64,000 bases of DNA from Favolaschia claudopus. Taxonomy: Eukaryota > Basidiomycota > Agaricomycetes > Agaricales > Mycenaceae. The notes under the pieces were generated by a model. That model saw nothing but the letters and a program-made list of their open reading frames with translations, did no database searches and was not told the DNA's origin. The translations under genes were made by a program, and so were the position numbers. The stretch covers positions 62,001 to 126,000 of the forward strand of contig JAWWNJ010000088.1 in the NCBI GenBank assembly GCA_037176885.1, written 5' to 3'. Numbering within the stretch: position 1 is the first letter of the stretch; each line of letters begins with the position of its first letter. This document shows, in pieces, positions 34,698-46,500 of the stretch.

Positions 34698-37600
34698 ATG
34701 GTGCACAGGCTGCTCGTCGCCAACCGCGGCGAAATTGCCCTACGAATAATCCGCACTGCAAAGGCCGAAGGCATCACAACAGTCGCGCTGTACACCTCCT
34801 CCGACGCTCTCTCCCCTCACGTATCCCTCGCGGGCGAATCTATATTTCTGGAACTATCGGGGGACGACTCTTCTGAATCTGCGCCGTACCTATGTATCTC
34901 AAGAATTGTTGCGCTATGCAAGGAGCATGAAATCACTATGCTGCATCCCGGTTACGGATTCCTCTCAGAGAACGCAGCGTTCGCGCAGGCTGTTCTCGAC
35001 GCTGGAGTCATCTGGTTGGGGCCGAAGCCCGACGTCATAAAGCTGATGGGACTCAAACACCTCGCGCGCGAGATAGCCACGAAAGCGGGTGTGCCCTGCG
35101 TTCCAGGTTCCGAAGGTCTGGTTCCGGACCTTTCGGCAGCGAAGGAGGTGGCGGCGAGTATTGGTTATCCTGTGATGCTTAAGGCGAGTGCGGGAGGTGG
35201 AGGGATGGGTATGGTGATTTGTGCGGATGAGCCCACTCTTGCTGAGGCGTTTGACCGAGTATCTCGGCGGGCTAAGGTCCGTTATCGCATTCCAAGCTCA
35301 TTTCAACTGGAATATACTGACGGCAATATATAAGGAATTGTTTGATTTCTCGGGAGTATTCATTGAACGATATTTTCCCGCTGCAAGACATATCGAGGTT
35401 CAAGTAAGTATGGCACTGTTGAACACCCAGACTTTCCTAACGTTGTTCAACGAAGCTTTTCGGAAACGGCATGGGCGATATTGTATCCATGGGGGAGCGC
35501 GAATGCAGCATTCAACGGAGGCATCAGAAGATTATCGAAGAAACGCCGAGCCCATTTCTGTTGGGCCGACCCGAATTACGGAGCAAGATGATTGAGGGGG
35601 CTATTAGATTAGCAGCGTTCGTTCAGTATAGTTCGGCGGGTAAGCCGCTCAGTTTAGATTGTCTCAACTTTTATGAATCCTCATTGAATAGGCACCGTTG
35701 AATTCATCGTGGACGACGCAACAGGGGAATTTTTCTTCCTCGAAATGAATACTAGAATCCAAGTGATTCTGGCTCTTAATCAATATTATATCATCTGAAA
35801 TAATCCAACGCTAGGTTGAACACGCAGTTACCGAAATGGTCCACCCCGGGCTCGACCTAGTCAAACTGATGATTCAGCAGGGCATGGCGGAAGCCAATGG
35901 CCTTACAGGTCTCTCGCGAGACTCAGTGGAAATGCAACAAACGACGTACGACACCTTGTTACAGAAAGGTCGATCCGCAGACGCCACCCACGCAATCGAA
36001 GTCCGCGTATATGCAGAAAATCCCGCAGTTCACTTTCGGCCATGCCCTGGAGTGCTGCAATACATTAATATCCCGATCCTGGAAAACTGCACCTGGCTCC
36101 GAGTAGACTCCTGGGTACAGTTTATCTTTCCAAGTCACTTCCCAGTCGCTGATTTTGCTCTTTAGGTTTCTACTGGGACTGAAATCACGCCATTCTTCGA
36201 TCCTTTGCTGGCTAAAATTATTGTTTCTGGCTCGGATCGCGTTCAAACGATTCGAAGAATGAAGGACATTCTCCAGAGATCACAAGTTGAAGGCCCACCT
36301 AACAATTTAGAGTACCTGATCACTATCCTGGATAATCAAATCTTTCTGAACGGCGATGCGACGACGCGATTTTCAGAGAGTTTTGAATACACTCCGCGGT
36401 ATGTTTCGATTTTATTGTGTCGCATGAACTCGTTATGAATTTACCAGGGCGATGACCGTGGTTTCGGCGGCAGTGGAGATGACGGTGCAGGACTTTCCCG
36501 GTCGTTTGATTCGACAAGGAATTCCTCGGAGTGGTCCGATGGATTCTTTGGCTTTACGTTTTGCCAACGTTCTGGTCGACAATCAGGATGGAATGGAAGG
36601 GCTAGAGATGATCATCCTCCCGGGTGCTCCAGGGGCTTTCAAGTTCCATGTATCGGCCGTTGTTTCAGTGACTGGGAAAGAGGTCGACTTTCTCATTAAC
36701 GAAGCTCCAGCGCAGATGTGGAGCAGCATCGTTGTACCTGCAGGTAGTGAACTAACCATCTCATCTAAAACAGAGTCTAGTGGTGGATTACGCACGTATC
36801 TTGCCGTTCGAGGAGGATTCCCTCAAATACCCACGTTTCTCGGTGCTAAGTCAACTTCAATGGGATTTGGTGGATATCAGGCGCGTTTGAGTTCAATGTT
36901 CATTGGTTCTTACATTCTATTCATGCAGAGTAACCCAGGGAAGAGCTCTTCTGTCGGGAGACCAGCTGAGCCTCACAGATAGTTGCGGGCCAGCAGAGAC
37001 AGAAACTGTTCGATACCTCCCGGATCACCTTATCCCCACCTATCCACCACATTCCATCATACATGTTTTAGCCGGTCCGCACGACGACACACAGTTCTTG
37101 ACGGCGGAAGGAATTTCGGCCTTCTACACGACAAGATGGAAAGTCAACCCCTCGAGTAATCGCCTCGGCATTCGGTTGGAAGGTACAGATAGAATTCTGT
37201 GGGCGCGTAAAAATGGCGGGGCTGGTGGCTCGCATCCTTCCAATATTCTGGACAACGGCTACGCCCTCGGCTCTATCAACCTCAACGGCGATACTCCAGT
37301 GATTTTGGCGAATGAAGGACCGGATATGGGAGGTTATGTGTGTCTCTGTACCGTCGCTTCAGCTGATCTGTGCGTGTTTCCCGTTACATTTAAACACTCG
37401 ATTCATTTGTCTATCAGATGGAAAGTCGGCCAGCTAAGCGCAGGTTCAACCGTAGAATTCCGACGTATCACCTGGACGGATGCGATGAAACTGCAATCCA
37501 AAGCTGACGCTTGGCTGCAAAGTTCAAAATCAACACTATCAGTGAATATTCTCAGCGAGCTGGAATTCAAAGATGAACCTCAAGACCCAAAGCTTGCTGT

Positions 37601-39385
37601 CGCACCTGGACCTCCCAATGTTATTCTTCGTCAAGTTGAGTTGAACACGTCGCCCTTGATCAATTTACCAATCCATACCAGGCTGGAGATTCGGCGGTAT
37701 TGATCGAATTCGGAGAGATGAAATTGGACTTCGAATTACGAGCCCGAATACACGCATTGGAAACTACCTTGAAGAAGAAAAATATTTCCGGGATTCAAAC
37801 ATTCTGCCCTTGCGTGCGATCTACCATGGTGACCTCGATCCATGTGGACGTTTATAACCTACTTACTTGGTTGACATGGATCCCGATAGATTCATTTCGA
37901 TCCCACACTCATTGCGCAATCGAGAGTCGTTTCTGAGATCCTGGACGCGTTGCAGGGGATTCCGGAGTCTGTGAAAACCATGACGTTCCCCGGACGACGG
38001 CTCAGATTTCCAATCGCTTTGAACGATCGGTGGTGTCGAGATGCTCTTGCGCGATATATGTCTTCGATTCGGGATAAGGCAGTTTATCTCCCCAGCAACA
38101 TTGACTATCTAGCGCGAAACAATGGATTTGAAAGTACAGAAGAAGTATTGAAGAAATTGGTCGCGTCAGATTGGGTACGCTATTTACTTATTTCCTCGGT
38201 TTTTGTTCTCATGTTGACTTTCTGACCCTCTCAGCTCGTGTTTGGCGTCGGGTTCTATTTGGCCTGCCCGTTTCTTGTTCCAGTCAGTGCACCGAGAATG
38301 ACAAAAATTATTGATCTTGATCTTGTTTCTAGATAGATCCACGATGCCGGCTCGTCGCGCAGAAGATGAACCCGTCTCGAACTTTCACTCCCCGCGTACG
38401 CATCATTCGCGTTGCCTTCTCAGAATAAAGTCATTTTTTAAACAATCAATCATAGGGCGCCGTCGGTATCGCAGGGGTGGTGGCGGCAATTTACCCAGTC
38501 GTAAGCCCAGGTGGATATATGATGTACGGTCGAACACTTCCCACCTGGCAACAATGGGGAAGAGGGCCGAATTTCTCACCTGAGCAACCTTGGCTTCTGC
38601 GGCCGTTTGATCAGGTTACATTCCACTTCATCCTCGTCTTGTCATCATCGTCTTACTCGTCGAACAGGTTCACTTCGACCCGGTCAGCGAAGAAGAGTAT
38701 CTTCAGGTACGCACTCGAAGAATTCGATTGGTGGTCAAGGTTGTTTGTACTGACCTTATGAATTAGTTGGAAAAAGAATTCGACGCAGGACGATACAAGT
38801 TTGAGGTATGTGCCAACTGAATACTAGTCAATATGGTTTCAATTTCTCTCTGCATCAGATAGAGGACACGGTTTTTTCAATGGCCGAATATTCAAGCTTC
38901 ATTGATTCAATCACAGAGGAAATTCGTGCGTTTGAAGAAAAGCAACAGTACAGTGTTGCGACTCAGGAGGATATGTCAGTTCTTTCGCCTGGTTATCATT
39001 TCACTGATTCTATGTTAAATAGCGAGACCCAACTTCTCGAAAAATGGGAGCAGGCGAGAAAGAGAGAGCCTCCAGATACTCAAGGAACTGAAGAAGGCAT
39101 GAATCCATCGCCTAACTTTGACGACTACAACTAACAACCTCTCAAGTCGAGGGCTCCATAAAAATTGCCGCACCCTTGTTCGGCAACGTCTGGAAGATTC
39201 TCTGCAAGCCTGGAGATCGAATTGACTCGGCAGAGATGACGGTGGTAATTTTGGAAGCAATGAAGACTGAAATTCCAGTGAAAGCGGGCAAAGACAATGC
39301 TGGCAGAACAGTCAAAGGGTTCGGGGCAGGAGTTCGTGAAGGTGCTAGCGTGAAACCGGGAGAAGTGTTGGTAGTTTTGACTTGA
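34698..39385 (+). CDS. Urea carboxylase-like biotin enzyme (BC-AHS2-AHS1-biotinyl)
   Basis: Many exons; start MVHRLLVANRGEIALRIIRT. Order: biotin carboxylase (HPGYGFLSENAAFA, KASAGGGGMGM, FFLEMNTRIQVEHAVTEM), then AHS2/PxpC-like domain (MTVQDFPGRLIRQGIPRSGPMD), AHS1/PxpB-like domain (AGDSAVLIEFGEM; VSPGGYMMYGRTLPTW), and a biotinyl domain with the lysine in LEAMKTE near the C-terminus. This equals the urea carboxylase half of urea amidolyase. The N-terminal amidase (allophanate hydrolase) is absent, so either a separate hydrolase exists or the substrate is a lactam, as the adjacent LamB/YcsF gene 182 bp upstream hints. Two introns appear to use GC donors (about 36880 after GGATATCAG, and about 39097 after GAAGAAG). 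The frame is otherwise intact. Confidence 0.85.
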
Positions 39386-40093
39386 ACTTCCGGTTGATAA
39401 GCAAGGGCAATGGTGCCGTGCGATTGAATTAGCTGAATGAATAAACGAAGTTGATATTCGAAATCGTTAACAAGGTGTAGATCGTTATATTCCGTGACTG
39501 AAATAGAGTCTCTGCGCTGTGAGAACTCAGTTTTTTGCCTGCCTTCGCCTTCACTGCGTTAGCCGGTACGTCCACGGCACTTGGCCGACTTTGTCCGATC
39601 ATGGCCGATCCTCGTCGGCAAGCCTATAGACGGTTCGATCACAATCTACGGATTTCGGGCGACATGGGCCGATTTGCCGACTTTGAGGCCTGTCAGATCG
39701 CCGGCAAGGCGCTCCCTGCCGTATGCCCGCCGAGAAACCGATGTCCGGGGGTTTTCAGACCATAGAGAACCCTGGATAAAAATCTGAGCCCATAGAATGA
39801 TGCAAGAGTGGGGTATACACTTCACAAACTTGGATTGTAGACGGGGGTCGCACAACTCAAACGCAGTGCTTCTTTCCAGCTTTCTTTGCGCCGGCGGCAG
39901 TAGCCTATACGGGCGCCGACAAGGAACTTAGTTAAATAATTACCGCGACGTTTCAAGAGATGATTTCAAGGTGGCTGCTTGTGGGCAGCAAAAACAATGA
40001 ACTGCGGACGACGGAGAAGGCATGGTAGGAACCATGATCAAATACCAAAACTAAATGAGTTTGTGAAAGTGGACCTTTGATCTAGATTCATGA
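39386..40093. other. Intergenic region between convergent genes
   Basis: Lies between the 3' ends of the carboxylase-like gene and the esterase. No coding frame with family support, no repeat seen; it probably contains both 3' ends. Confidence 0.4.
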
Positions 40094-42734
40094 TCATATT
40101 CCGCCGTCATGCTTTTCTCTGAACCCATTCAAGAAATCCATCGCCTCCTTCCGGAAGTTGTCCGCAGTGATACTGACACCCTCATCTCCAAATGTTAGCA
40201 GTGACGATTTACCCTCCTTCGATACCGAATTCCATTTCGGCCAAATCAAGGCAGTTTTTTTCGATGACGGCCCGATGTTGGGTTCCAGGCGATTGACAAA
40301 GTTCACTGAAGATTATATTGTGATGACATTACGACGCATTGAACGTTGAGAGACGTACGCAAAGCATCCATACCCATATAATTCAAGCTCGTGGTGTTAG
40401 TGAACCAGATCGGTCCGTCGCTGGTATGGAAAGCGCCTAACGGCCCATTTACAGTCTTTCCCATTTTGTTCACTGCGAGAGACGATATATGATCGAGATT
40501 AGCATTCAATATCAACGGAGGATGGAGACGTACACGATCCCCAAACATCCTGCCTAGCTGACGCATGTTCAAGAAGAAAACGCCTCGGAGAACTGACGAG
40601 CATATCGCCCATGAACGCCGCGGTTCTTTTGTATTCGGGACTGCATATGTTACGAAGCTCTCAGTTAACGCAATTAAGAGGAGGGACACATATAGAGCGT
40701 ACCCAGCAACGTTAGCTGTGCCGGTGTCGAACGGCGATCCCTAGAGTCGCCCAGAATGCTCACAGAATGAAGAGTCCGGAGTCGAATATCACAATGGTAC
40801 GTACCTGAGTAGGATCATCGGGATACAAGCGCGCCATTGCAGTCATTTCAGCTGCAGACGCGTTGTGGAGGAAGCTGGTAAATTTCCGATGAGAGCCATT
40901 CAAAAACACCAGAGCGGGTCAACCGACTTCGTTTGTACGTAGTCGAGGAACTGGTCACTTGTACTGCGATGAGCATATGTAATCAATTAGCATCCGAAGA
41001 GGCAGAAGATTATGCAGTTGCAAACGACGCAGTTGCAAACGACGCAGTTGCAAACGACGCAGTTGCAAACGACGCAGTTGCAAACGACGCAGTTGCAAAC
41101 GACGTACGTTATATTCACAGTCGACAGTGAGAATAACCTGCAAGTCGCCAGTGAATCATGATATTCTTTCATCAAATATGACGAAAAACATACGTTCCCT
41201 CGTCGTCGCAAACCGTGGCCATCATTGGAATCTGCATCCCAGTTCAGTTTCGTTATATCGCCAGACCCAAAAGCAGCAAGGAATACCTTAGCATACAACC
41301 CCCGCCTAATCGAACTCCACGCATCCCTTCCAACCACATCCCCGTCAACGTGAGGCCCCCAGACGAGGTTGACACTCTGGTATGAGCCGATATTCGGGAA
41401 TTCGTTTATCGCGGACATAATCAACTCGAACGGCGCACGACGAAGACAGTCGAGCGTATTAGTGTTTGATTTTGAACTTGTGCAGTTCACCTTGCGAACG
41501 AGAGCGTCATAGTCGGATTGGCCTGTTGATTGGGTCTCCAGGTGGACTGCGGCACCGGATTGCTTCAATTTTATGAATTATTTTGACAAAGTTGATCGTG
41601 ACTCGGCGAGTAGATGAGAATTCAGACGTACCATGAATGCCCCACGGAAAAGTGAGTTAGAATTATACTTGTTTTGGAGGGTCAAGTACGCGGTGGACAT
41701 GGAACCCGCGCTGACGCCGCCGCTAGGAATTGAAGTAGTCAGTTGAATATTTGATCTCCACTGAACAGGAGAACACACAGCACGACACGACTCGGGTCCC
41801 CTCCGAACGACGAGATATGTTGTTTGATCCATCGAAGGGCGAGAATCTCTACATCAACCAAGAACCAAAATGAGACAGTGGATGTTGACATTGAAAAAGA
41901 GGAGTCGACGCACGGTCGCGGAAACCCAAATTGCTAATCCCCGCTGCAGCAGCTTCGTTGCCGCCCAGGAACCCGAGAGCTGGGAAGCGATAATTAGGAT
42001 GAGGAGTTAAAAGGTCCGAAAAGATGGAGCAAAACCTGTGAGGCGATAGTTGATGGAGACGACGAGGATTGGTTGATTTGTTTCAATCGATCGTTGGAGG
42101 AGGGGATTTAGGTCGTCGTCGCGCGAGTTACCTACGCTGAACCCGCCTGTTTATGCGTAAGGTGGAGGCTGGGAGCTCAAGCCGTTCTTACCTCCGTGGA
42201 TCCACTAAACATGCTTCAGGACCCCACTCCAAATTTCATCAGAGGTCGAATTGAAGGACATACAACGAACACGGGAAGCCGCACAGATGGCGAGGTTACG
42301 CGGGGTTTCAAGATATTCAGTGAAAGACCTGTAGACTCACGCATCAATGGGTTTCAAGGGAAGAATATGAAAGACTGACAATCTTCCGAGATGGTCGGGT
42401 ACACTGGGGGCGTCACCACCCCACCAAATGGTGTGATCGCTTGTTGCGGACAAGCGGGGCCGTATTCGGTTGCATTCCGCACGCCATGGAAGGGAGTTGG
42501 AGGGTTCGGGGCTTTGAAACGCTCACTGGCGTACGAAAAATCAATGGTCGAAGAAACAGTCAACACGAAAAAAGAATACCTGTGGCCGAATGAAATGCCG
42601 CGAAATTCGGTGACATTGCTGCCCGCCACGGTGAAGCCTCGGTAGGTGCCGTGGAGCAGGGAGACGAGGAGAGGGTCTGCCGCTGTTAACCCGGCGGAAA
42701 AGAATGAAAACACGGTGAGGAGAACTAGAAGCAT
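40094..42734 (-). CDS. Type-B carboxylesterase/lipase, secreted
   Basis: Multi-exon gene starting MLLVLLTVFSFFSAGLTAAD, a signal peptide. Landmarks of the alpha/beta-hydrolase family: GTYRGFTVAGSNVTEFRGI, YGPACPQQ, SEDC, VVSINYRL-type strand near 42050, the nucleophile elbow GGVSAGS (GxSxG with Val where GESAG is usual), WGPHVDGDVV, and IPMMATVCDDEGT with the acidic residue. The C-terminus ends EAMDFLNGFREKHDGGI. Such secreted fungal enzymes hydrolyse lipids or esters; the substrate is unknown. One intron (41107-40964, 144 nt) carries a minisatellite. Several exons are short, and not all edges were fixed. Confidence 0.8.
41014..41103. repeat. 15-bp minisatellite, six identical units, inside an esterase intron
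   Basis: The unit GCAGTTGCAAACGAC is repeated six times without a mismatch. It fills 90 of the 144 nt of an intron; without it the intron would be 54 nt, the usual size in this window. The unit length is a multiple of three and contains no stop in the exon frame, so a retained intron would add VVCNC pentapeptides. Confidence 0.9.
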
Positions 42735-43551
42735 GGTCAAAATTGTCGAAGCAAGCTCAATACGAGAGAAGAGAGAATAAAACACGGATATTTCATGCGA
42801 GCTTTTATACCCGCCGACCCAGTTCCAATGCCGACGACTGACGAATCGCTGTTGAGAATCGTCGCGTAATACCAAATTCGAGCTGTTCCGTCTAACCGGT
42901 AAGCGAGGTGCTCGGTGGTTGAGACGCGCCATTGACGCGCCCCGCTTGCCGAAGTTCAAGGGAGCGATGTCATATTAATGACGAGGTCGCTCGCGATTTT
43001 TCGTTGAATTGCTTGAAAACGGTCCGATTTTGACAAAGGCGATTCCCAGCTAAGATCAAAAGTATCAATCGGGATGCAATTTCGATCCACTGATTTCGTC
43101 ACCCAGAATCGACTGTAAGCCGAGATTCCTCACATGCCCACTAACTTGTTAGTGGGTCTTGGGGACTTTTGAAACGCCTTTTGTCTCCACTGACTTTTGG
43201 CTGTAACACTCGATCAGTGATGATGATCAGATGTCATTACGCTCCCATTATTTGTCATCATTTCGTTCTGCTTTCTGTGATATTCTCTTGCATTTGTGAT
43301 TGTTATATGTTCTATTGTATATGTTCCTCGTTCTCGTTGCGCTCGTTGTTTTTGCTGCTCACTGATGTGTCCGTGTCTCTTTATGTCTGGCTCTTTATTC
43401 ACGGTTTGTCAAACGTGCTTTGTCTCTACATGATGGTTTGTTGGCCGTTAAGTTGCCGCTCCGCACTCCGCGGATGCTCGCGGATGTCCGCACCTGTCAC
43501 CGCTGTCATCTGTCAAAGGGAAAAAAAAAACCTCTTCCTCGACTTACCGCC
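42735..43551. other. Esterase promoter side and Helitron 5' flank
   Basis: A perfect 9-bp stem with a 2-nt loop, CCCACTAAC-TT-GTTAGTGGG, lies at 43137-43156. It is a candidate structural feature of the Helitron 5' end or its regulatory region. I could not fix a 5' TC terminus. T-rich sequence before 43551 is probably leader sequence of the Rep-helicase gene. Confidence 0.45.
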
Positions 43552-46500
43552 ATGACCTCTTCGTTTTGCTCTGTCCCTGCTGTCGTTGCTTACGACGCTG
43601 CCCAGCTAGCACCCAGCGTGTCTCTTGACTGGGTTCTTGCTTGTGGAATACGAACCACTGGTTCCACTCTTACTGGGCCTCTCGCTCTACCTTCTGGCGA
43701 TGGCGTGTACACGACCGTCTTGACCGACGTCTCTGTTGTTGCTTCTCTTCCTGTGGATCTTCTGCTCGGCGCTACTTGGTCTATGTCCTTGTTGGCTACA
43801 AATCCAGACACTGTTATCAGGCTGCATGATGGCTGGTTTCCCCCTGCTCGACAGCGAGACGTCGTCATTCCCGGTGAGTGTCTGTGCTTCACCCTGCCTT
43901 CCTGCTTAGCTGACCATGCTTGGATCCCAGCTCCCGCGCTGCGCCCGTTCGGGCCGCATAGCGAGGGTTCGGCCTTCGTGTCGGATCTGCCCGAGACATT
44001 CATGTCGAGGCTCAATAGCGAGGGTAGTGCGTCTGCATACGACCCGCCCCGGACGTTCGCGTCTGGGTCCAATATCGAGGGAAGTGCGTTCGCGTACGAC
44101 CCGCCCCGGACGTTCGCGTCTGGGTCCAGTATCGAGGGAAGTGCGTTCGCGTACGACCCGCCCCGGACGCTCGCGTCTGGGTCTACTAGTGCATTCTCGT
44201 ATGCTCCGTGTCCAGCGTCTGCGTCCACTTCGAGGCTGCCCATACTATCCTCGTCTATAACTGGAAGTCGCTTTGATGAGCCCCAGTCGTGTCCTCCGTT
44301 TGGGCTTGGTAGTGATGAATTGTCGGATTTGTTCGTCTCGTCGGACCCGTCCGTGAACGTCATGTCTGGTCATTTTACTGTTGTATCCAAACTATTGAAA
44401 GAACATGGTATTCCTCTTCTTGGATTGAGTGAGCTACAGGCCAGGCAGGCCCTCTTGTATCATCTGCTGACTGGGATGTGCGCGACACGCAGACATGACG
44501 GTTCAGCAGCTGTGAGTCATAAAGGCTGTTTAGCGCTCGGAGAAACTTTCGCTACCTCCACGAACATGAGCTTTGCTAGCTACAGCATTCTCTTGTCAGC
44601 TGAGCTTCCTCGGCCTCCCGATATCTCTCTCCTCTCTGATCTACTGGGTGTTTCCTGTAGCTCTTTGTTCCCTACTCTGTCAAGTGCTCGGTCTGAGCTT
44701 GTTGCTCGGCATGGAGCTTCTAATCCAATATCAGATATTTTTTCGGACTTTAGCCGTCTTACCAAGCCTAGTTTGGTTTCGTTAGCGGCTCTGCATGGCC
44801 TCGACGTCAGTTCCGTCCGCATTGGTGTGGCTAAAGATATTATTACTGACCATTTTGCAAGAGGTGATTGCGGCCTCTCCACTACTAATGGGTCTATTGG
44901 GTGTGCCTCGTTGATGGATCTTACTTCTGCAGAGGACGTCTCGTCTGCCACTCGCGGCTTTGGTGCAGATACTGATTTTAATGAGGTTAAGGTCCGTTTG
45001 CTGCGCGGCCTCTTGCCTTCTTTTAAAGGTTCTATGTTGAAGCGTGTGCTGACAGTCAACGAGGTCAAATTTGGCTCGGATACTAGTGTGTCCCAATTAC
45101 GCCGTCTTCTTAAAAAGCATCTCGAATCCTTGTCACGGGGAAAACAGTCCACTAGCTCTTTTGTTCGTTCTTCTGTTCATGATAAAAAGTCTACTTCTGT
45201 TCATGGTAAAAGGTCTACTGCTGCTAATAAAAAGGCAGTCAAGCGGAACAATCGGGCTGCTCTCGCAAACGAATTGCATATAGAGATGAGTAAGGTACGG
45301 TCTGAGTGGCCTCGCACGGTACCTGCTGAAAGAAAGCGCAAGATTATAGACGCATTCAAACGGGCGATCTCCGAGGACGAGTTATCGAATTTTGTTTGCG
45401 CCAGCTGTTCCGGACACTACTTGACCAAAGAAAAACGCTTGTTGGGCTTGGATGACTTCGATGTGAGTTTGTTGCGACGCCCTGATTTTGTTGACCCTAC
45501 CTCGGAGGGTTACGAAGTAGACGACTCTTTAGAAGCTCGTATGTCTTGGCTCGACTCCGACTGTGTACCCCCGGACATGTCTTCCGAACGCGCTGGCTTG
45601 TTTGAAGGTGCGCTTGTTGACGAAGACGGTATTGAGTCCGGTGAGTCTGGTGAGCCTGTGCTTGCCACATGTAGGGGGTGCTGTTCATTTTTAAAAAATG
45701 GAAAGGTTCCTCGGCTTGCACTTGCCAACCGAACATTTTTAGGAGCTGTGCCGCCTGAACTGGAGGACCTCACTATGATTGAAGAGGCTATGATATCTAG
45801 ATGCCGTGCGAAGTGCTGGGTTATACAACTGAAAGAGGAGGCTGACTATACGACACCCATCACCCAGCGAGGTGTTCGTGGCCATGTTATTATCTATCCT
45901 CAAAAACCGTCTGCTATTGCCAAGATCCTGCCTCCTTCTATCGATGAGGTTATTACCCCGATTTGTGTCATCTTCGTCGGGTCTAATCCACCGACCTCCG
46001 AATGGTTAAAAACTAAAGCTAAGCCTCTCACTGTCCGCAAAGAGCGGGTATTGAGTGCTCTTCACTGGCTCAAGTCACACAACCCGTTGTACAAGGACGT
46101 TGATATAGATCCTACCGTCTTTGCTGGGCTGGGCGACGAAACCATCCTTCCTTTTCACGTACAGCATGTTATCCCCTCTTCTGGAATTGACGCTTCTACC
46201 TCGGGTTATGTGCCTGATGTGGGGACTGTGGATGCGGGCGCGGCACGGGCTCCTGTTGATTTCTCCGACCTTGAAAACCCTCCAGCCTCGCGACCGATAC
46301 CATTCGAATCTGTCGTGGTTGCAAACGTCGACGGTCACACCTCATCCAACGAGCTCCGGAAGGCAGCCGTGGACCATCTGAAGCTGCCTGGTAGCAACTA
46401 TATCGGTATTCCGCACGGACCAGATCCCGTTAATGAATTCAAGAACCCCTCCCTGTTTCCTATGATTTATCCCACTCTTTATCCTTACGGAATTGGTGGT

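Noticed and set aside
40987..41568. 193-codon frame with VVCNC repeats as a protein
   Set aside because: Esterase homology shows the repeat lies in an intron (DDEGT..LFSLSTVNIT then TSDQFLDY); the frame crosses introns.
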